Source: Diplosphaera chodatii (Eukaryota; Chlorophyta; Trebouxiophyceae; Prasiolales; Stichococcaceae). From it: a stretch of DNA of 64,000 nucleotides. The stretch is from assembly GCA_032358165.1 (NCBI GenBank), contig JAALGY010000004.1, positions 806,001 to 870,000 of the forward strand. The letters run 5' to 3'. Shown one piece after another: positions 33,796-45,284 of the stretch. Numbering within the stretch: the first letter of the stretch is position 1; every line of letters begins with the position of its first letter. The notes under the pieces were generated by a model, which saw nothing but the letters and a program-made list of their open reading frames with translations, was not told where the DNA came from and made no database searches. The position numbers and the translations under genes are program-made.

Positions 33796-35275
33796 TCATG
33801 TGCGTGGTGCGGCAGCCGCTGTGGACAGCCGAGCGTGTACCTCTACGTGCTGGACCAGCCTTGATGTGTCCACAGTGATGTTGGGGCGGTTGTTCTGAAC
33901 CAGGTCGACGGACTCCTGCGTCGTGGGCGAGCCCTGCGGCAGCGGATGGCCTGTCAAAATTTGCCGCTCGTTATAAGTCTGTGAACACATTGCACGTATG
34001 ATTCCGTGCCACATCGGTCCCAGCATGCATGGCCTCTGTGCAGGTTGGGTCCAGCTCGCAGCCCGTGGCTGCAAGGTGGGTTATTACAAAGTGCCGTGTC
34101 TGCTGCCTGCCGCACCTGCTGCAGCGCCGGCGGCAGGCCGTCGTAGTACCCTAGGAAGCCGGGAGCCGCGTTGCTGAGGACCGAGACCACAATGCCCTGC
34201 GGTGAGCGGCCACAGCATGCAGCAGGTGAACCAGCAGCCATGTCACCGCAGATGCACAGGAAGGGCGAGCACGCCTGGCAGAGTCTGGAGGTCCGGGCTG
34301 CGCCTGGGATGCTCAGCAAGCACAGTCGCATCAGAGATCCAGGGAGGCCATACCGACCTGAGCGCACTCCGTGTTGAAGATTGTGTGCACAGCGCCCTGC
34401 GGTATCAGGAACGTGTCCTGCAGGGCAGGACAGACGCGCTTGAAAATTGTAGCCAACTGTGAGATGAGCACCTGACATCCAGCAGCTGCTGGCTATCAGA
34501 CAAAAAGCAATTGGCGCCAGATGGATCTGCTGCTGACCTGCGGGTTGATGTTGTCGAATGTCACGTTGCCGTTCAGCAGGAAGTACGCGGTCACGCTGCC
34601 ATTGACGCCCATCACCAGCTCGGAGCCGCTTGGCTGCAGGGCAGGACAGCAGCAGGGTCGGACTAATGAACGATCACCCGCCGAGATGCACCGCCTTGCT
34701 ATACATGATGTATTGCACTGCAGCCCTCGATGTGGAGTCGAGCTCACATGGGCGTGGGGTATCAGGAAGGTGCATGGCTGCAGCGTGATGAGCTGCTGCG
34801 TCAGGTTGGCCTCTGCAATGTTGGCATGAGAGGTTCTCAGACGCGATGAACGCCATAGTACTGCTGCATATACCCCAAACAGCAACTGCCCCTGCTGCGG
34901 TGTAACCCAACAGCACCACGTCTGAAAGCGAGCAGTGCGTCGACTGTGCACAGCTTACAAACCTCCAAACAGCAAGGTTCTGCTGATGCTGCCACGCACG
35001 CTGCGGATGCTGGAGCCACTGCGGCAGCAATCAGTGACGTGCCGCACGAGATGCGTCAGCTTTGAGATGGACTCACTTCCCACTGCAGGAGCCGAGTTGA
35101 ACAGGACCCCAGAGCCGGCGGGCGGGTTGGCGAAGGTGGCTGCAAAGTCTGGCGCTGTCAGGTTTGCGAAAGGGCCCCCTTGGCTGACGAGCTTCTGTGC
35201 CGCTGCCGGCGCCGCGCACGCCAGCAGCAGAGCAGCCAGCAGCACACCTGCCCTCGCAGGCATCTGATGCGTCAT
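33796..35275 (-). CDS. Germin-like cupin protein A, secreted (multi-exon)
   Basis: The start MTHQMPARAGVLLAALLLAC (35275; MPAR at 35263 is an alternative) is a signal peptide cleaved near PAAAQ. The family header GGPFANLTAPDFAATF follows. The exon near 34830-34750 ends CTFLIPHAH and joins PSGSELVMG, which gives the germin box 1 ligand pattern HxH-x4-E. Box 2 appears as IPQGAVHTIFN (PxGxxHxxxN). The next exon gives VLSNAAPGFLGYYDGLPPAL. The last ends VHARLSTAAAAPRT with TGA at 33798-33796. All metal-ligand positions (two His, Glu, third His) are present, so a metal-binding cupin is expected, of superoxide-dismutase or oxalate-oxidase type or a storage/wall protein. It is divergently paired with cupin B (583 bp apart). 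Confidence 0.8.
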
Positions 35276-35857
35276 GTTAGGGTGTGTATACGATACCGTC
35301 TGACAGCTTGCAATGGTCGCATACATGGGTTCCAGGAGGGGCAGCAATGCTGATACTGCTAGATTGCAAGCATCAAGGCCGTCCAAGGTCAGTACAAGGC
35401 AGAGCTGATGAGCCCATGCCTGACGGCATTGCAGTAAGCTCTCAACTTCTGTACCAGCAGGACATGCCAGAATGCTGGCAGGCGACTGGTCTGTGGTGAC
35501 ATGTGTACACCCGATTGGCGTGGGTGGCCTTTGATGATGAGTCAGGACACACCCTCGCTTCCTGCTACCACTAATAGCTGTAACACGCACGTGACCAGCA
35601 GCTGGAAGTGCCTCGGACTCCAGCTGGCGCCTGATTCACAATCATTGCGCGCGCTGCACAGGGCTGCAGCTGCGTGACATTACACATCAGTCAGCAATCA
35701 ATGGTGTGATGCTCGGCCTCTTCAAGTCTTTGGCTCCTCAGCTTGGTCTGCACAGCTCACGCACAAAGCTCAGTTGCCTTCTTTCCACTGCTTCTGATAA
35801 TAACCGACCAACGAAGACACTTGTTTCCTGTGTCTGCACTTGATATCGAGCTGCATC
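35276..35857. promoter_or_regulatory. Divergent intergenic region between cupin A and cupin B
   Basis: 582 bp between the two start codons with no coding signal; presumably a shared promoter. No canonical TATA box was found close to either start. Confidence 0.5.
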
Positions 35858-37615
35858 ATGGCTCCTATGGCACCCACGCTGCTCGTTGCCACAGCGGCGG
35901 TTTTTCTGGCGGCCGCTGTCGGGGCTGCAGGCCAGGCGCAGCCGACGGATGGCGGGCCGTTTGCCAACTTCCAGGAGTCGCAGCTGGTGTTCGTGCCGCC
36001 GGCCGACGTGACACAACTCAACGGAGCCGTGTTTGTCATGGTCGACGGGCTCAAGAGTGCGAAGATGCTGTCTTTTCGCAGTGAACTGCAGCACTGGATG
36101 TGGCCGTTGTCAACCTGTGTATCTGTATAGTACGTAGTGGCAACATGCATGCAGCCTGCACCAGGCGCTGCTGTCATGTGCTGGGAGGCAGCGCTCCTTG
36201 ACTTGCCCAGTGCGGCGGAGCTGCGCAAGACTTACCAATGCAACTCCTGTTTGTAATCCCTGCGTGCAGCTGCCAACCTGGCGCAAGTCATCTTCTCGCT
36301 GGACCCATGCACCTTCTTCACCACCCATTTCTACGTGAGTGTACATGGCAGCCACCGCGTCTGGCAGCTGCGCATTCCCGCAACACTGCAAACTTGACAG
36401 CCTCGTGGTGCAGCAGATGTGCTGTGGCCTGCTGCGATGGATTGCTGTGTGATACCTAGCCTGCCAACGCCAGCCCAGTGCTCAGCGCAGAGGATTCATT
36501 AGCCAGGACGACTGACCTTGACTTGCATGCTCGGTGTCTGCAGCCCAACGGCACTGAGGTCATGACCGGCATCCAGGGCCAGCTGGTGCGTTCCAGCCTC
36601 ACGCCATGTGCTCCTGTTGTGTCCATGCCAGCAGCTTCACGACATGAGAGGCTTGTCTCACCAGCAATAGCTTGCGGCGCATGGCAGGGTATTGGGCATG
36701 GCGCAGTGCGCGTGTGTCTCGAGCTCTCAGCCAGGACCTGACTGCTGCTCTTGCGGGCCCGCAGGAGATGTTCATCTTCCTCAACGGCCAGCTGCTGCAT
36801 GTGCCGATCCAGCAGCTGGACACCGTCGTGCTGCCCCAAGGTCTGCCCTGCTGGTTGCGCCAGTGGCCTGGACCGCTTACGCAAACACAAACAGCTGTGC
36901 AAGCTCTGCATGCGCTGTCACAGGCAGCCTGGCCAACCATACATGATCACAGCGCTGATGCATTGACAGCACGTGATGCTTCCGACAGGCACTGTGCACT
37001 TCTACTTCAACAACCAATGCCAGCAGGTGCGTGGTGATGACTGTGAACTGAAATGCATTGCGCGCATGATGTTCCAGTGCTCTGGCGCTGACCTGCCTGT
37101 ATAGTGCCACCTGCCAAGAAGTTGAATCATGCTGCACTACGTGTGTGCATCACTGCACCGCTCAGAGGTCAGAGGGTGATGCAGCCCTCGTACAGCCAGA
37201 AGTGGAGACACAGGTGGCGGAGTGCTGTCCGAGTGCTTGACTGTACCGTCTGCAGACTGTCACGCAGTCGAGCCTGAACTCCGCCACGCCTGGAACGTTC
37301 TTCTACAACAACCCGACGCCAGGCACGCCAGCGCCGCTACCTGTTGTCCACGGTGGTGTGCTGGCCAGCGTACACTGGCAGCTGCACAGCTGCTACCAGC
37401 GAGTGGTATACCTGTCAGAACCGCACCAGCGTTGGTGGCATGGCTGTCTGATACCGACCCTTCGTTCAGCTGCAGCACTGCTGGGCGGCAGCCCGTCCGC
37501 CAACAACGTGCAGCAGATCATCGCCACCCAGGCGCCGGCAGCCATGGCGACCGGCGGCCCCTTCACGCCCATCATCAATGGCTGCCAAGCGCGCTGCGGT
37601 GAGGCTGTTTCCTAG
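35858..37615 (+). CDS. Germin-like cupin protein B, secreted, with an altered metal site (7 exons, 220 aa)
   Basis: Exons 35858-36056, 36270-36334, 36544-36585, 36765-36840, 36989-37026, 37256-37352 and 37470-37615 total 663 nt and stay in frame. The protein starts MAPMAPTLLVATAAVFLAAA (signal peptide) and continues GGPFANFQESQLVFVPPAD. Box 1 reads CTFFTTHFY-PNGTEVMTG: the second His of HxH is replaced by Tyr. Box 2 is intact (LPQGTVHFYFN). The C-terminal part has SLNSATPGTFFYNN and SPSANNVQQIIATQ, as in germins, and ends CQARCGEAVS. Family knowledge: the two box 1 His residues, Glu and the box 2 His bind manganese, so B probably binds metal poorly or differently. It is paralogous to cupins A and C. 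Confidence 0.85.
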
Positions 37616-38405
37616 AAACCGCAGTTATCTCACCGGTGTCTGGCACGATGCAGCCGCTGGCAGGCTAGCGTAGTGCGGCTTATGTGAACGCCGACACTCA
37701 ACGCAAGGTGCCATCGTGACATCTGCCAACGCCTGCCAGCACTTCTGCATTCTGGTGTGTTGTCCACGGTCAATGGCACAGTGAAGCTGCTCCAGCCCCA
37801 GCCCTGCTGCCGAGCGCACGCCACGCCACCGACCTGCTGCACACGCCACAGCTGGAATCCTGCCTCCGCTGATGACCTGTGCTTCGATGGTTGCAGCTGG
37901 AGTGGGGCCGGCAGGCACGGCTGCTGATGCTGCTGGCGTTGCAGGCGTGCATCTGCTGCAGTCCTCCCAGACGCTGTATGTGCCGAACATAGTTTGCTGC
38001 ATGACATCTGACGTGCAGCACACCTCTTATGCGCTTCAACGCCGCCGCAACAGATCAGCGACTCTTGAGTCTTCTTGACATGCGGATGCCTGCTGCTTGG
38101 CGTGCAGCTGCAGGCCGGCGCCTGCGCCTCTTCGCGTGATGCGGCGGGACTGCCGAGGAGTGGCTGGTCACAGCATCGGGCGGCTGACGATGTCAGACAA
38201 ATACAGCACTTGACATGCGAACTAACACGGCACCAGCAAATATCACATCAGACTGGCGTGCTGACAGCAAGCAGCCAGAAAGTCGTATAAAAAGGGTCGC
38301 GCCTAGCGGGATGTGCAGATCTCAGAGTTAGCTAGCAGACATGCTCTACACATGCTGTAAATATTGCAGCTGTGCCGGCATTAGTCAGGCATTCACAAAC
38401 ACTAG
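37616..38405. other. Intergenic region after cupin B, with a TATA-type promoter element
   Basis: No coding signal was found. TATAAAAA at 38286-38293 is the clearest core-promoter match in this interval. Confidence 0.45.
38286..38293 (+). promoter_or_regulatory. Putative TATA box
   Basis: TATAAAAA followed by GGG in otherwise mixed sequence. Start codons at 38341 and 38406 (the Cys-rich ORF) lie 48 and 113 bp downstream. It could serve that ORF or a 5' UTR exon of cupin C. Position and consensus only. Confidence 0.4.
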
Positions 38406-38714
38406 ATGGCAGGTATCAGTTGCTTTGCATGTGCTCCGGATGTACTTGCAAGCACAGTCTTCCAAGGAGCAGCGCACAACTTGAAGCTCATCAACATCAC
38501 CGACACATCCGCATGTGCATGCTTGTGCACAGCCGTGCACAGCTGCTGCCGAAGCTGCTGCATCTCATGCTCCTCAGCAGCCATGCACAAAGGACCTTGC
38601 CTCCTGTTGCCCTGTAGCAGTGCTGCTTGCACACCCTGTATGCTCTGCAACCGCCTTGCTTGCTTCTGCTCTGCAACCCTGAATCCTATCAAGTTTCCAA
38701 CATGTTCTGCCTGA
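38406..38714 (+). CDS. Small cysteine-rich ORF, unrecognised (102 aa)
   Basis: ATG 38406 opens a single-exon frame with 18 Cys among 102 residues. It includes GAAHNLKLINITDTSACACL and several Cys pairs (SCCRSCCISC). The early part is loosely reminiscent of a PAN/apple-type module, but this is not a firm match. No typical signal peptide is evident. It sits between two secreted cupin genes and behind a TATA box. The third codon position is not clearly GC-biased, so it may be spurious. Confidence 0.3.
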   Translation: MAGISCFACAPDVLASTVFQGAAHNLKLINITDTSACACLCTAVHSCCRSCCISCSSAAMHKGPCLLLPCSSAACTPCMLCNRLACFCSATLNPIKFPTCSA

Positions 38715-39158
38715 TGTCAACATAGCATCACCACCTGTCCCCATGCCAGCAGGTAGCTTGGCCAGCTGTAATGCCTACAGTCTGCAGATTTGCTTGGTCC
38801 TCAGTCGGCTCTGCTCTCTGTTTGTCAGGTCACAGCCATGTGGCATGTTCTGCTGGCAGGTTCGAGGACAGCCTAGCTACATGACGTCTGCAGATGACAC
38901 AGCCAGAAGCCACCACTGCTCTGCAACCTCCCACAGTTGACTCAACCCCAGAATTGCCTGCTGACACAGCCTGGCCAGCTATCACATGAGGGCTTATCAC
39001 AGACAACAATCAACTAGATGAGGCATTCCTGCAGCCAGCTTGCCATTGATACACACAATTGCAGTTGCCGGCTGTCTATCTCTCCAAGAAGATCAACAGG
39101 GTGCAACTCACGCCAGCTGACCGCCATTCAGCAGCTTCCCCGCAAGCCCCTGCACAGC

Positions 39159-41277
39159 ATGGGTGGCAGCGCTGCCGCTCTTCAGACTGTTGGGTTGGTG
39201 TCATGCTGCATCGTTGCTGCAGCAGGCCAGGCTGTCCCCGTGGAAGGAGGGCCCTTCAATGACCTGACGGAGCAGCAGCTGAGCTTCCAGCCGCCGCCGG
39301 ACGCTGACATCGCGCACCACAACTTCGTTGGCAAGACGCCCCTGGACTCCCCAGGCTTCAAGGGTGCGCATGATACCACTAGGATACGCACTGCACAAGG
39401 ACCAATAAGTACCTCAAGCTGATGTTCTGCGACGGACATACAGGCCAGGCACTGTCTTGCCATGCGTCGCAGCTGTGCCAGCGTCCTGCGCCCAGAGCTG
39501 GGGACACCCCCAGCGAGCGTGGTGTAGGGTGCACCGTGTATGTGAACGCACCAGGCACCGTGCTCTACCTGACCTGCTGACCTCGATCAACGTGCTGCAC
39601 TGCAGCCGCCAACGTCCAGAACGTCGTCATGTCGCTGGAGCCATGCCACCTCTTTGCCCCGCACCTGCATGTGCGCACCCGCCACTACCGCTACCGCCTG
39701 TGCAGCAAGAACTGTTCCGCACCTGCTGACAACCCTGCTGCCTCTGAGGTGCATTGCTCTGCGGTCCATTTGCGCTGCGGTCCCTTCCAACACTACTGTG
39801 TGCCTTCGTGCAGCCCAATGCCACGGAAATCGCAGTCGGCGAGGCCGGGACGATGGTGAGCACCAGCCTCTAGTCACCACATAGTGGTGCAGTCAGCGGC
39901 CGGACAGCAGCCTGATGCCAACTGTGCCTGCAGCTCAGAGTCTGCTGCACACAGGAGGAACAGTGCAGCCCATGCTGAGGCGCCTTCTGCTGGTCCAAGA
40001 CTGACGCTAACACGTATGACTGCAGGACCTGTACGTGCTGCTCAACGGCAAGCTGCTCCACCAGGCGGTCCAGCCACTGGACATCCAGATCATACCAAAA
40101 GGGTGCGCTTTGGTCAGGCCATGTGAAACCGCCTGCCCTCCTTGCAGCGGTCGTGAATCCCACGTGCTGCGTGCCCTGCACCAGCAACATGCGCCAGCAG
40201 CGACTGTGCGCTAGCAGCTGTATTTGCCGAATGCATAAGTTGGCTGTGTGTTTTTCTGCTACATGGTGCCACACATGTATTGTGGCTCATATGCAGAAGT
40301 TGTCTCGCCCATGCAGGCATGTTCACTTCCTGATCAACAACCATTGCAAGCAGGCATGCCTCTTCATCTTGCGCCAGTGCATGCTCCTGGATCCATGTGC
40401 CCAGTCCGCCTGCAGTGCTTCCCTGTTGACAGGAAGCCTTCGCAGTCTAGCTTTCAGCAGCATGCCTCCTGTCATTCCGCTACACTTGGCAGCTTCCTTC
40501 TCCCTGCAGGCCATCATCGCCTCGACCGAGAACGCTGCCAACCCGGGCGCCTGCTTCTACTTTGACGTGCCGAGCGCACTGCTGCAAAACCGGCCGACTG
40601 CTGCGGACGTGCAGCAGCTTGCTGCAACACATGTGCGCAGGTTCAGTCAGCAGCCATGCATGCCGTTGCAAGTCTCCGCAGCATCACCTCGCACCAGAAG
40701 CATGCGCATGGACATTGTGTGGGTGCTGCCATTTATGTACTTTACTCCACAGCATCATGGTCCGTCACTGTGATGCAATGCAAGCGCACACCAAGGTTAT
40801 GGACTGCTCCGCTGCAGATGAGCAACTGCTCGGGACAAGCAACCAAAGCCTTCAAGCAGCTGCAGAGTGACTGCGCCGCACGCTGCGGCTGCGGTGTGTG
40901 GACTGCCCTGCCAGCCAGTTTGAGCCGTGCCAAGTGTGTGCGGTGGCAGCACAAGTGATGTAGGTCTATATATACGGTTCGTTCCTGAAGACAACTTTCT
41001 GCTGCACACAGCAGTATGATACTGCCGGTGCAGTCGCCTCGTTTAATGAACGAGAGAAAGTACTGTGCTGCTGCGTTCAGGTCTGCAGCCAAAGCCCCCT
41101 GCCGCACCCACTCCCGCATACAGGTTCATCAGAACGCCAGCGCCGTCTGCTGCAGCCCCCAAGACGGCAATGCCTGCCGCCGCTGCACCGCCTACTTCTG
41201 GTTATGCCGCTGGCAAGGGCGCAGGCGCGCCGCCCACCTCAGCGTACTCCGCAGCAACAAGCGGCAATGGGTACTGA
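39159..41277 (+). CDS. Germin-like cupin protein C, secreted, with a Pro/Ala-rich C-terminal tail (multi-exon)
   Basis: MGGSAAALQTVGLVSCCIVA (39159) is a signal peptide; an in-frame ATG at 39018 would add 47 residues and looks less likely. The header GGPFNDLTEQQLSFQPPPD matches cupins A and B. An exon near 39610-39672 gives VVMSLEPCHLFAPHLH, joining PNATEIAVGEAG near 39815 (HxH-x4-E intact). The next exons give DLYVLLNGKLLHQAVQPLD and IIPKG-HVHFLINNHC (box 2 intact across an intron). Then come IIASTENAANPGACFYFDV and PTAADVQQLAATHVR. The last exon (about 41081-41277) is a Pro/Ala/Tyr-rich tail ending YSAATSGNGY with TGA at 41275-41277; A and B lack such a tail. Probably a cell-wall or extracellular metal-binding protein. 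Confidence 0.78.
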
Positions 41278-41740
41278 TGATGCACGATGTCAAGAACTAC
41301 CACATGAAGCACTTCATTTACATCATCCACGCAATGCATTCAGATGTTGGTGCTGATGACGATGGACTGTGCATACACTGCATAAAACAAGGTGGATGTC
41401 GTTGGGTTCCTGTGCTGGTTTTGATGTGCTACAATGGACTGCATTATGATCTGATCTGAGGTGTGGATGTGTCGCTGGAAGTTTTAATAAGCGCTACATA
41501 TTGGGCCTTCACTTGTCGCTGATGCCAGAAACCATGCCAGCCACGAGAATGCTGTGCGCAGGCCAAACACCCAGTGTGCACAGATTGGCCAATGACAGCA
41601 GCCAAGCACGCTGCACGCCTGCCATGCAGCCTCGTTCAGGCGTGTGACACCTCTGCCTGGACTGGTGGAGCAGGGTTGCGCTGCCGTCACCCCACACGCG
41701 TCCCCGGCAGCGCTTCCTGCTGCAGCCGCGGCGACACCGC
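41278..41740. other. Convergent intergenic region between cupin C and the RGG protein
   Basis: 463 bp, AT-richer than its flanks, with no coding or RNA-gene signal seen. It holds the 3' UTRs of both genes. Confidence 0.5.
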
Positions 41741-44700
41741 CTACAGCCTGCCCTGCGCCCGCAGCCGCGCCCTTGTCCGCGCGGCGTCGCTCCTCGTGTC
41801 GCCGGGCATCTCGTCGGGGTCGTAGCCGTCCGCCCGCATGCCGCTGCCATACCGCACCTCGGGCTGCAGGCAGCAGGGGACCGTGTCAGCAGGTCCACCC
41901 GTGGCGGCGGCAGCTGCCAAGCACACGCGACGCTCCATCGCATGCCGACACAACAGCCTGCCGCTGCGACGAAGCTGCGGCGCAGCTGCTGCGGCCAGAT
42001 GGTGGAGGCTGCACGGCCACTGGCACGAGTGGCAAATGCGCATGCCCTGGAACGGCCCTAAAGTCCCACCTCCTCCATGTACTGCTGCTCCTCGAACTGG
42101 GGCTCCTCGAAGCCCTCGTCGCCGTAGTCCATGTCCTGCGCCTGCCACTGCTGCTGCGGCTGCTGCCGCTGCTGCTGCGCCTGCCACTGCTGCGGCTGCT
42201 GCCGCTGGCCCACACCGCGCCCCCCCATGCCTCTGCCAGCGCCTGGGAAGCGGCCTCGGTCATTGGACCGGCCGCCGCCGCCGCCAAACCTGCCAGCCGC
42301 AAAGCCGCCGCCAGCAAAGCCGCCGCCGCCGTCAGCCGCAAAGCCGCCGCCGCCGCCCCGCGCCCAGCTGCGCCTGGGGTTGCCCAGCTCCAGCGGCACG
42401 CCGGGCGCGTTCTTCGGCAGAATGCCGACGGCCGCCGCTGCAGCGCAGGACGTGGCACATCGAGCCAACTGGAGGTGGAACACTCACTCTGTGTATCCTG
42501 TGTTTTCTGCAGCCCGCCCAGAGCACACAGCACATGGGCCTGACATGCTGCTCAGGCGATGCCCATGGCAACAGGACAACTCAACAAGTCCAAACTGCTG
42601 ATCGCACCTGCAGCATTGGAGGCGGCGCTAGCAACGGCGGCATCCGGGTTCTGGAAGCCCTGCAGCACCAGCGGCCCCCGCGCCGCGTGCTGCGGCCCCT
42701 TGGACACCAGCGTCTGCGGGGCAGGGGTGCGCAAAGGTTTGCAGAAAACACAGCTCTGCGCACTTGACACCAGCAGAGCAGCAGGGGTTTCCAAGCCGCC
42801 GCAGGCCTCCCTTCATGGGCAGCCTGGTGCACAGTCTCGCCTGCCGCACTCCCGGTGGCGATGCTGGCTGACAGCCTCAGCAAGATACTGACAAGCCCAA
42901 AACCGGCAGGAGAAGACCATGACCAGGCATCTAGTACACCCGTCAGATACGTGGTCAGGCATGCAACAGTGAGTAGAAGCACGGCAGCATCGGAGCATCA
43001 TCCGAGACAGCACACTGCCTCCTGTTTCAGGACGCAGTCGGGCCTCCAGACTGCATCTCAGATGCATGATGCTTGTCAGGGAAGCAAATCACCATGTTTG
43101 CATGCTCAGCAAACGCTTGGGTTCTGCCAGAGCTCCACTCCACCACACCGGTTGCAGGAGGTGTCTGCATACTGCTCGACTGTGCTGCATGCTGACGTCG
43201 GCTTCGACGCTGGACCATCAGAGGTGCGCACCATGCCGTCGGTGAAGCGGAACAGCGAGCGGCCGTCGGACACGAGCCACTGGCTGTCGGCGGGGTGCCC
43301 CGCCTCGGGCGCCGACACCTTCACCCCGATCGGCCCCAGCGCGTCGTTGAACGAGTTCAGCGTCGTCTCCTGCAGATGCACAACCCAGAAAGGCGCTGAG
43401 CATGCTCCTAGACCCACGTGTCACCAAGAGTTACATCAGAGTTACATACTGCTGTAAGCCGTCATGTAGTGCCCCTTCCCACTTGCAGAAAGATTTCGGC
43501 TCGGCGTAGAGCAGTGCCCACCACCCGGCTGCCTGGATTATTCCTGCCAAACGCCTGCCTGTCGCTGGCAGCAAGGTGCGGGGGACTGTGGTTGCGGCAG
43601 CTGCGCACCGTGTGGAAGCCGCCGGAGTTCAGGGTGACGTCGCCCTGCGGCGTGATCTGCAGCGGCACACAGCTGTGTTGGCGATGTGCACACCTGCCTG
43701 TCCCTGTAAGCGGTACACACCCTCTCATGCTGGTTGTGTTGGGCAATGGACACAGTTGCACTGCAGGTGCTGACACACTGGAGTGTTGGTTGGGACCAGA
43801 GATGCAGTCTGACTAGGTCTGACTCTTGCTGCGTACCCTGACGATGGTGGTCTCGTGGTAGATCACGATCACGTCACCGGTGTCGTCTTCGAGGTAGCAC
43901 TGCTGATACTGCAGGGTGAGACGCAGGGACAATGAGCAGGGGCCTTGAGAGGGACAGGGGCTGTGCTCCAGGCACACCTTGTCACTGCTGCAAGCAAGCG
44001 AGCGGTGAGCAGGCATGCAATACTGCTTCATCAGTTGAATCAGTAGTTGGTCGCTGCATTGAGCAGATATTCTGCACATCTGCTGCACTGTCCAACGCAC
44101 AGAGCGATCACATCATCTGCAATGCTGGCAGGACAGAGCCGCGGGCAGATGGATGTGCCCACCCTGCGGTAGGCTGTGGGATCTGAGCGCCGCTGCTGTG
44201 GCCGCGTGCCAGCGCCCCGCTGCGAGGCGCCCTGCTGCCGGAAGCGGCCGCCGCCGCCGGCACCGCCGCCGGCTGTAGCGACGCCACCGCTGACCGCAAA
44301 GCCGCGGCCCTTCCGCCCAAACCCTCCACGCCCACCTGCGTAGGAGCAGAACGATGTATAGTCACCCCCGGGACACCATACGCACAAGAACGGTGTGCTG
44401 TCGCCGAGGATGATCAGACCCACCACAGCCTGCAGGCATTCAGAGCCTGCCTCCAAGCCAGCACGACTGTCTGCATCTCCCATTGCCTGGTGATGGACAA
44501 AGGTGCAGGTGAGTCGCAACATGCTTGCGGGTGCCCACGGGTGTACCTGTTTGGCTGCGGCCGGCGGTGACCCCTCGCCCGCCCTTCTGTTGCCGCCCCT
44601 ACATCAGTAACGACCATCTGTCTTGAGGAATGCTGACGAGCGAAGTGCTCCCAGCAGCAGGACGACAGGCGGGGCAGACGTGGATAGGTACCACGTGCCG

Positions 44701-44820
44701 TGGCCCTGCACCGCATTGCTGCACTTGCATCACGGCATGGCCGCGCCGCACCTGTGTGTTCTTCTTGATCAGCTGGTCCAGGCTGAGGAACAAGCCCGCC
44801 GGCGCTGTGCCGTCTTCCAT
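41741..44820 (-). CDS. RGG-rich RNA-binding protein with a UAP56-binding-like motif, possible mRNA export adaptor (multi-exon)
   Basis: Exon 1 (44820-44752, 23 codons) starts MEDGTAPAGLFLSLDQLIKK. LSLDQLIKKN resembles the UAP56-binding motif (MSLDDIIKxN) at the N-terminus of the export adaptors ALY and UIF. Later exons are Gly/Arg-rich (about 44335-44180: VGGRGGFGRKGRGFAVSGGV). Then come YQQCYLEDDTGDVIVIYHET (about 43910), ITPQGDVTLNSGGFHTV (about 43655), NSFNDALGPIGVKV and SQWLVSDGRSLFRFTDGMV (about 43370-43230). A second RGG block (about 42400-42240) leads into a Gln/Glu-rich part. The last exon reads YGSGMRADGYDPDEMPGDTR and ends RAQGRL with TAG at 41743-41741. RGG plus the N-terminal motif suggests a nuclear mRNP protein. 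The family name is an inference; the central domain is not one I can name. Confidence 0.55.
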
Positions 44821-45284
44821 AGTAATCCAGAATCAGCTCTGACCTGCGCAACCTTGTCGATTCCTGCGTCGAGTCCAACGCTGCCACAGTCTGTGTCGAC
44901 AAGCTGACTGATCAGGGGTCAAAGATTCAGTTGCCGTGTCGGTCGCCTTGGAGATTGAGCGCCTCGGTGCTGCGATAGAACAGGGCTTCTGTGCCTCTCA
45001 GAAATACAAGGTGTGGAAACTGACGAGTGAAGGGTTGCTTGGTACTCGAGCAGATGCATGGTTTCTCCAGCAGATGTTCAGGTAGTCCCTTTACTCTGCA
45101 TGTACAGGCCGTTGGTGGATGCTGTCTAAGTGATAGAACGTTTGCAGCAAGGCGTCGCAAGGCGTCGCGAGACGGCGACCCAACTGATGCTGTCTAGTAG
45201 TTGCAACGTTGCCTTGCTTGTGTTCAGTGACGTTTGGCAAACGCAATGCTGAGGTTGCAAAACTGCATTCTGAATGCGGCGCCA
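44821..45284. other. Intergenic: 5' flank of the RGG gene and 3' flank of uL24c
   Basis: No coding or RNA gene seen. A short direct repeat GCAAGGCGTC (about 45148-45165) is present. Confidence 0.45.

Noticed and set aside
40967..40976. TATATATAC as a promoter element
   Set aside because: It falls within cupin C between its last two exons, so it is probably just AT-rich intron sequence.
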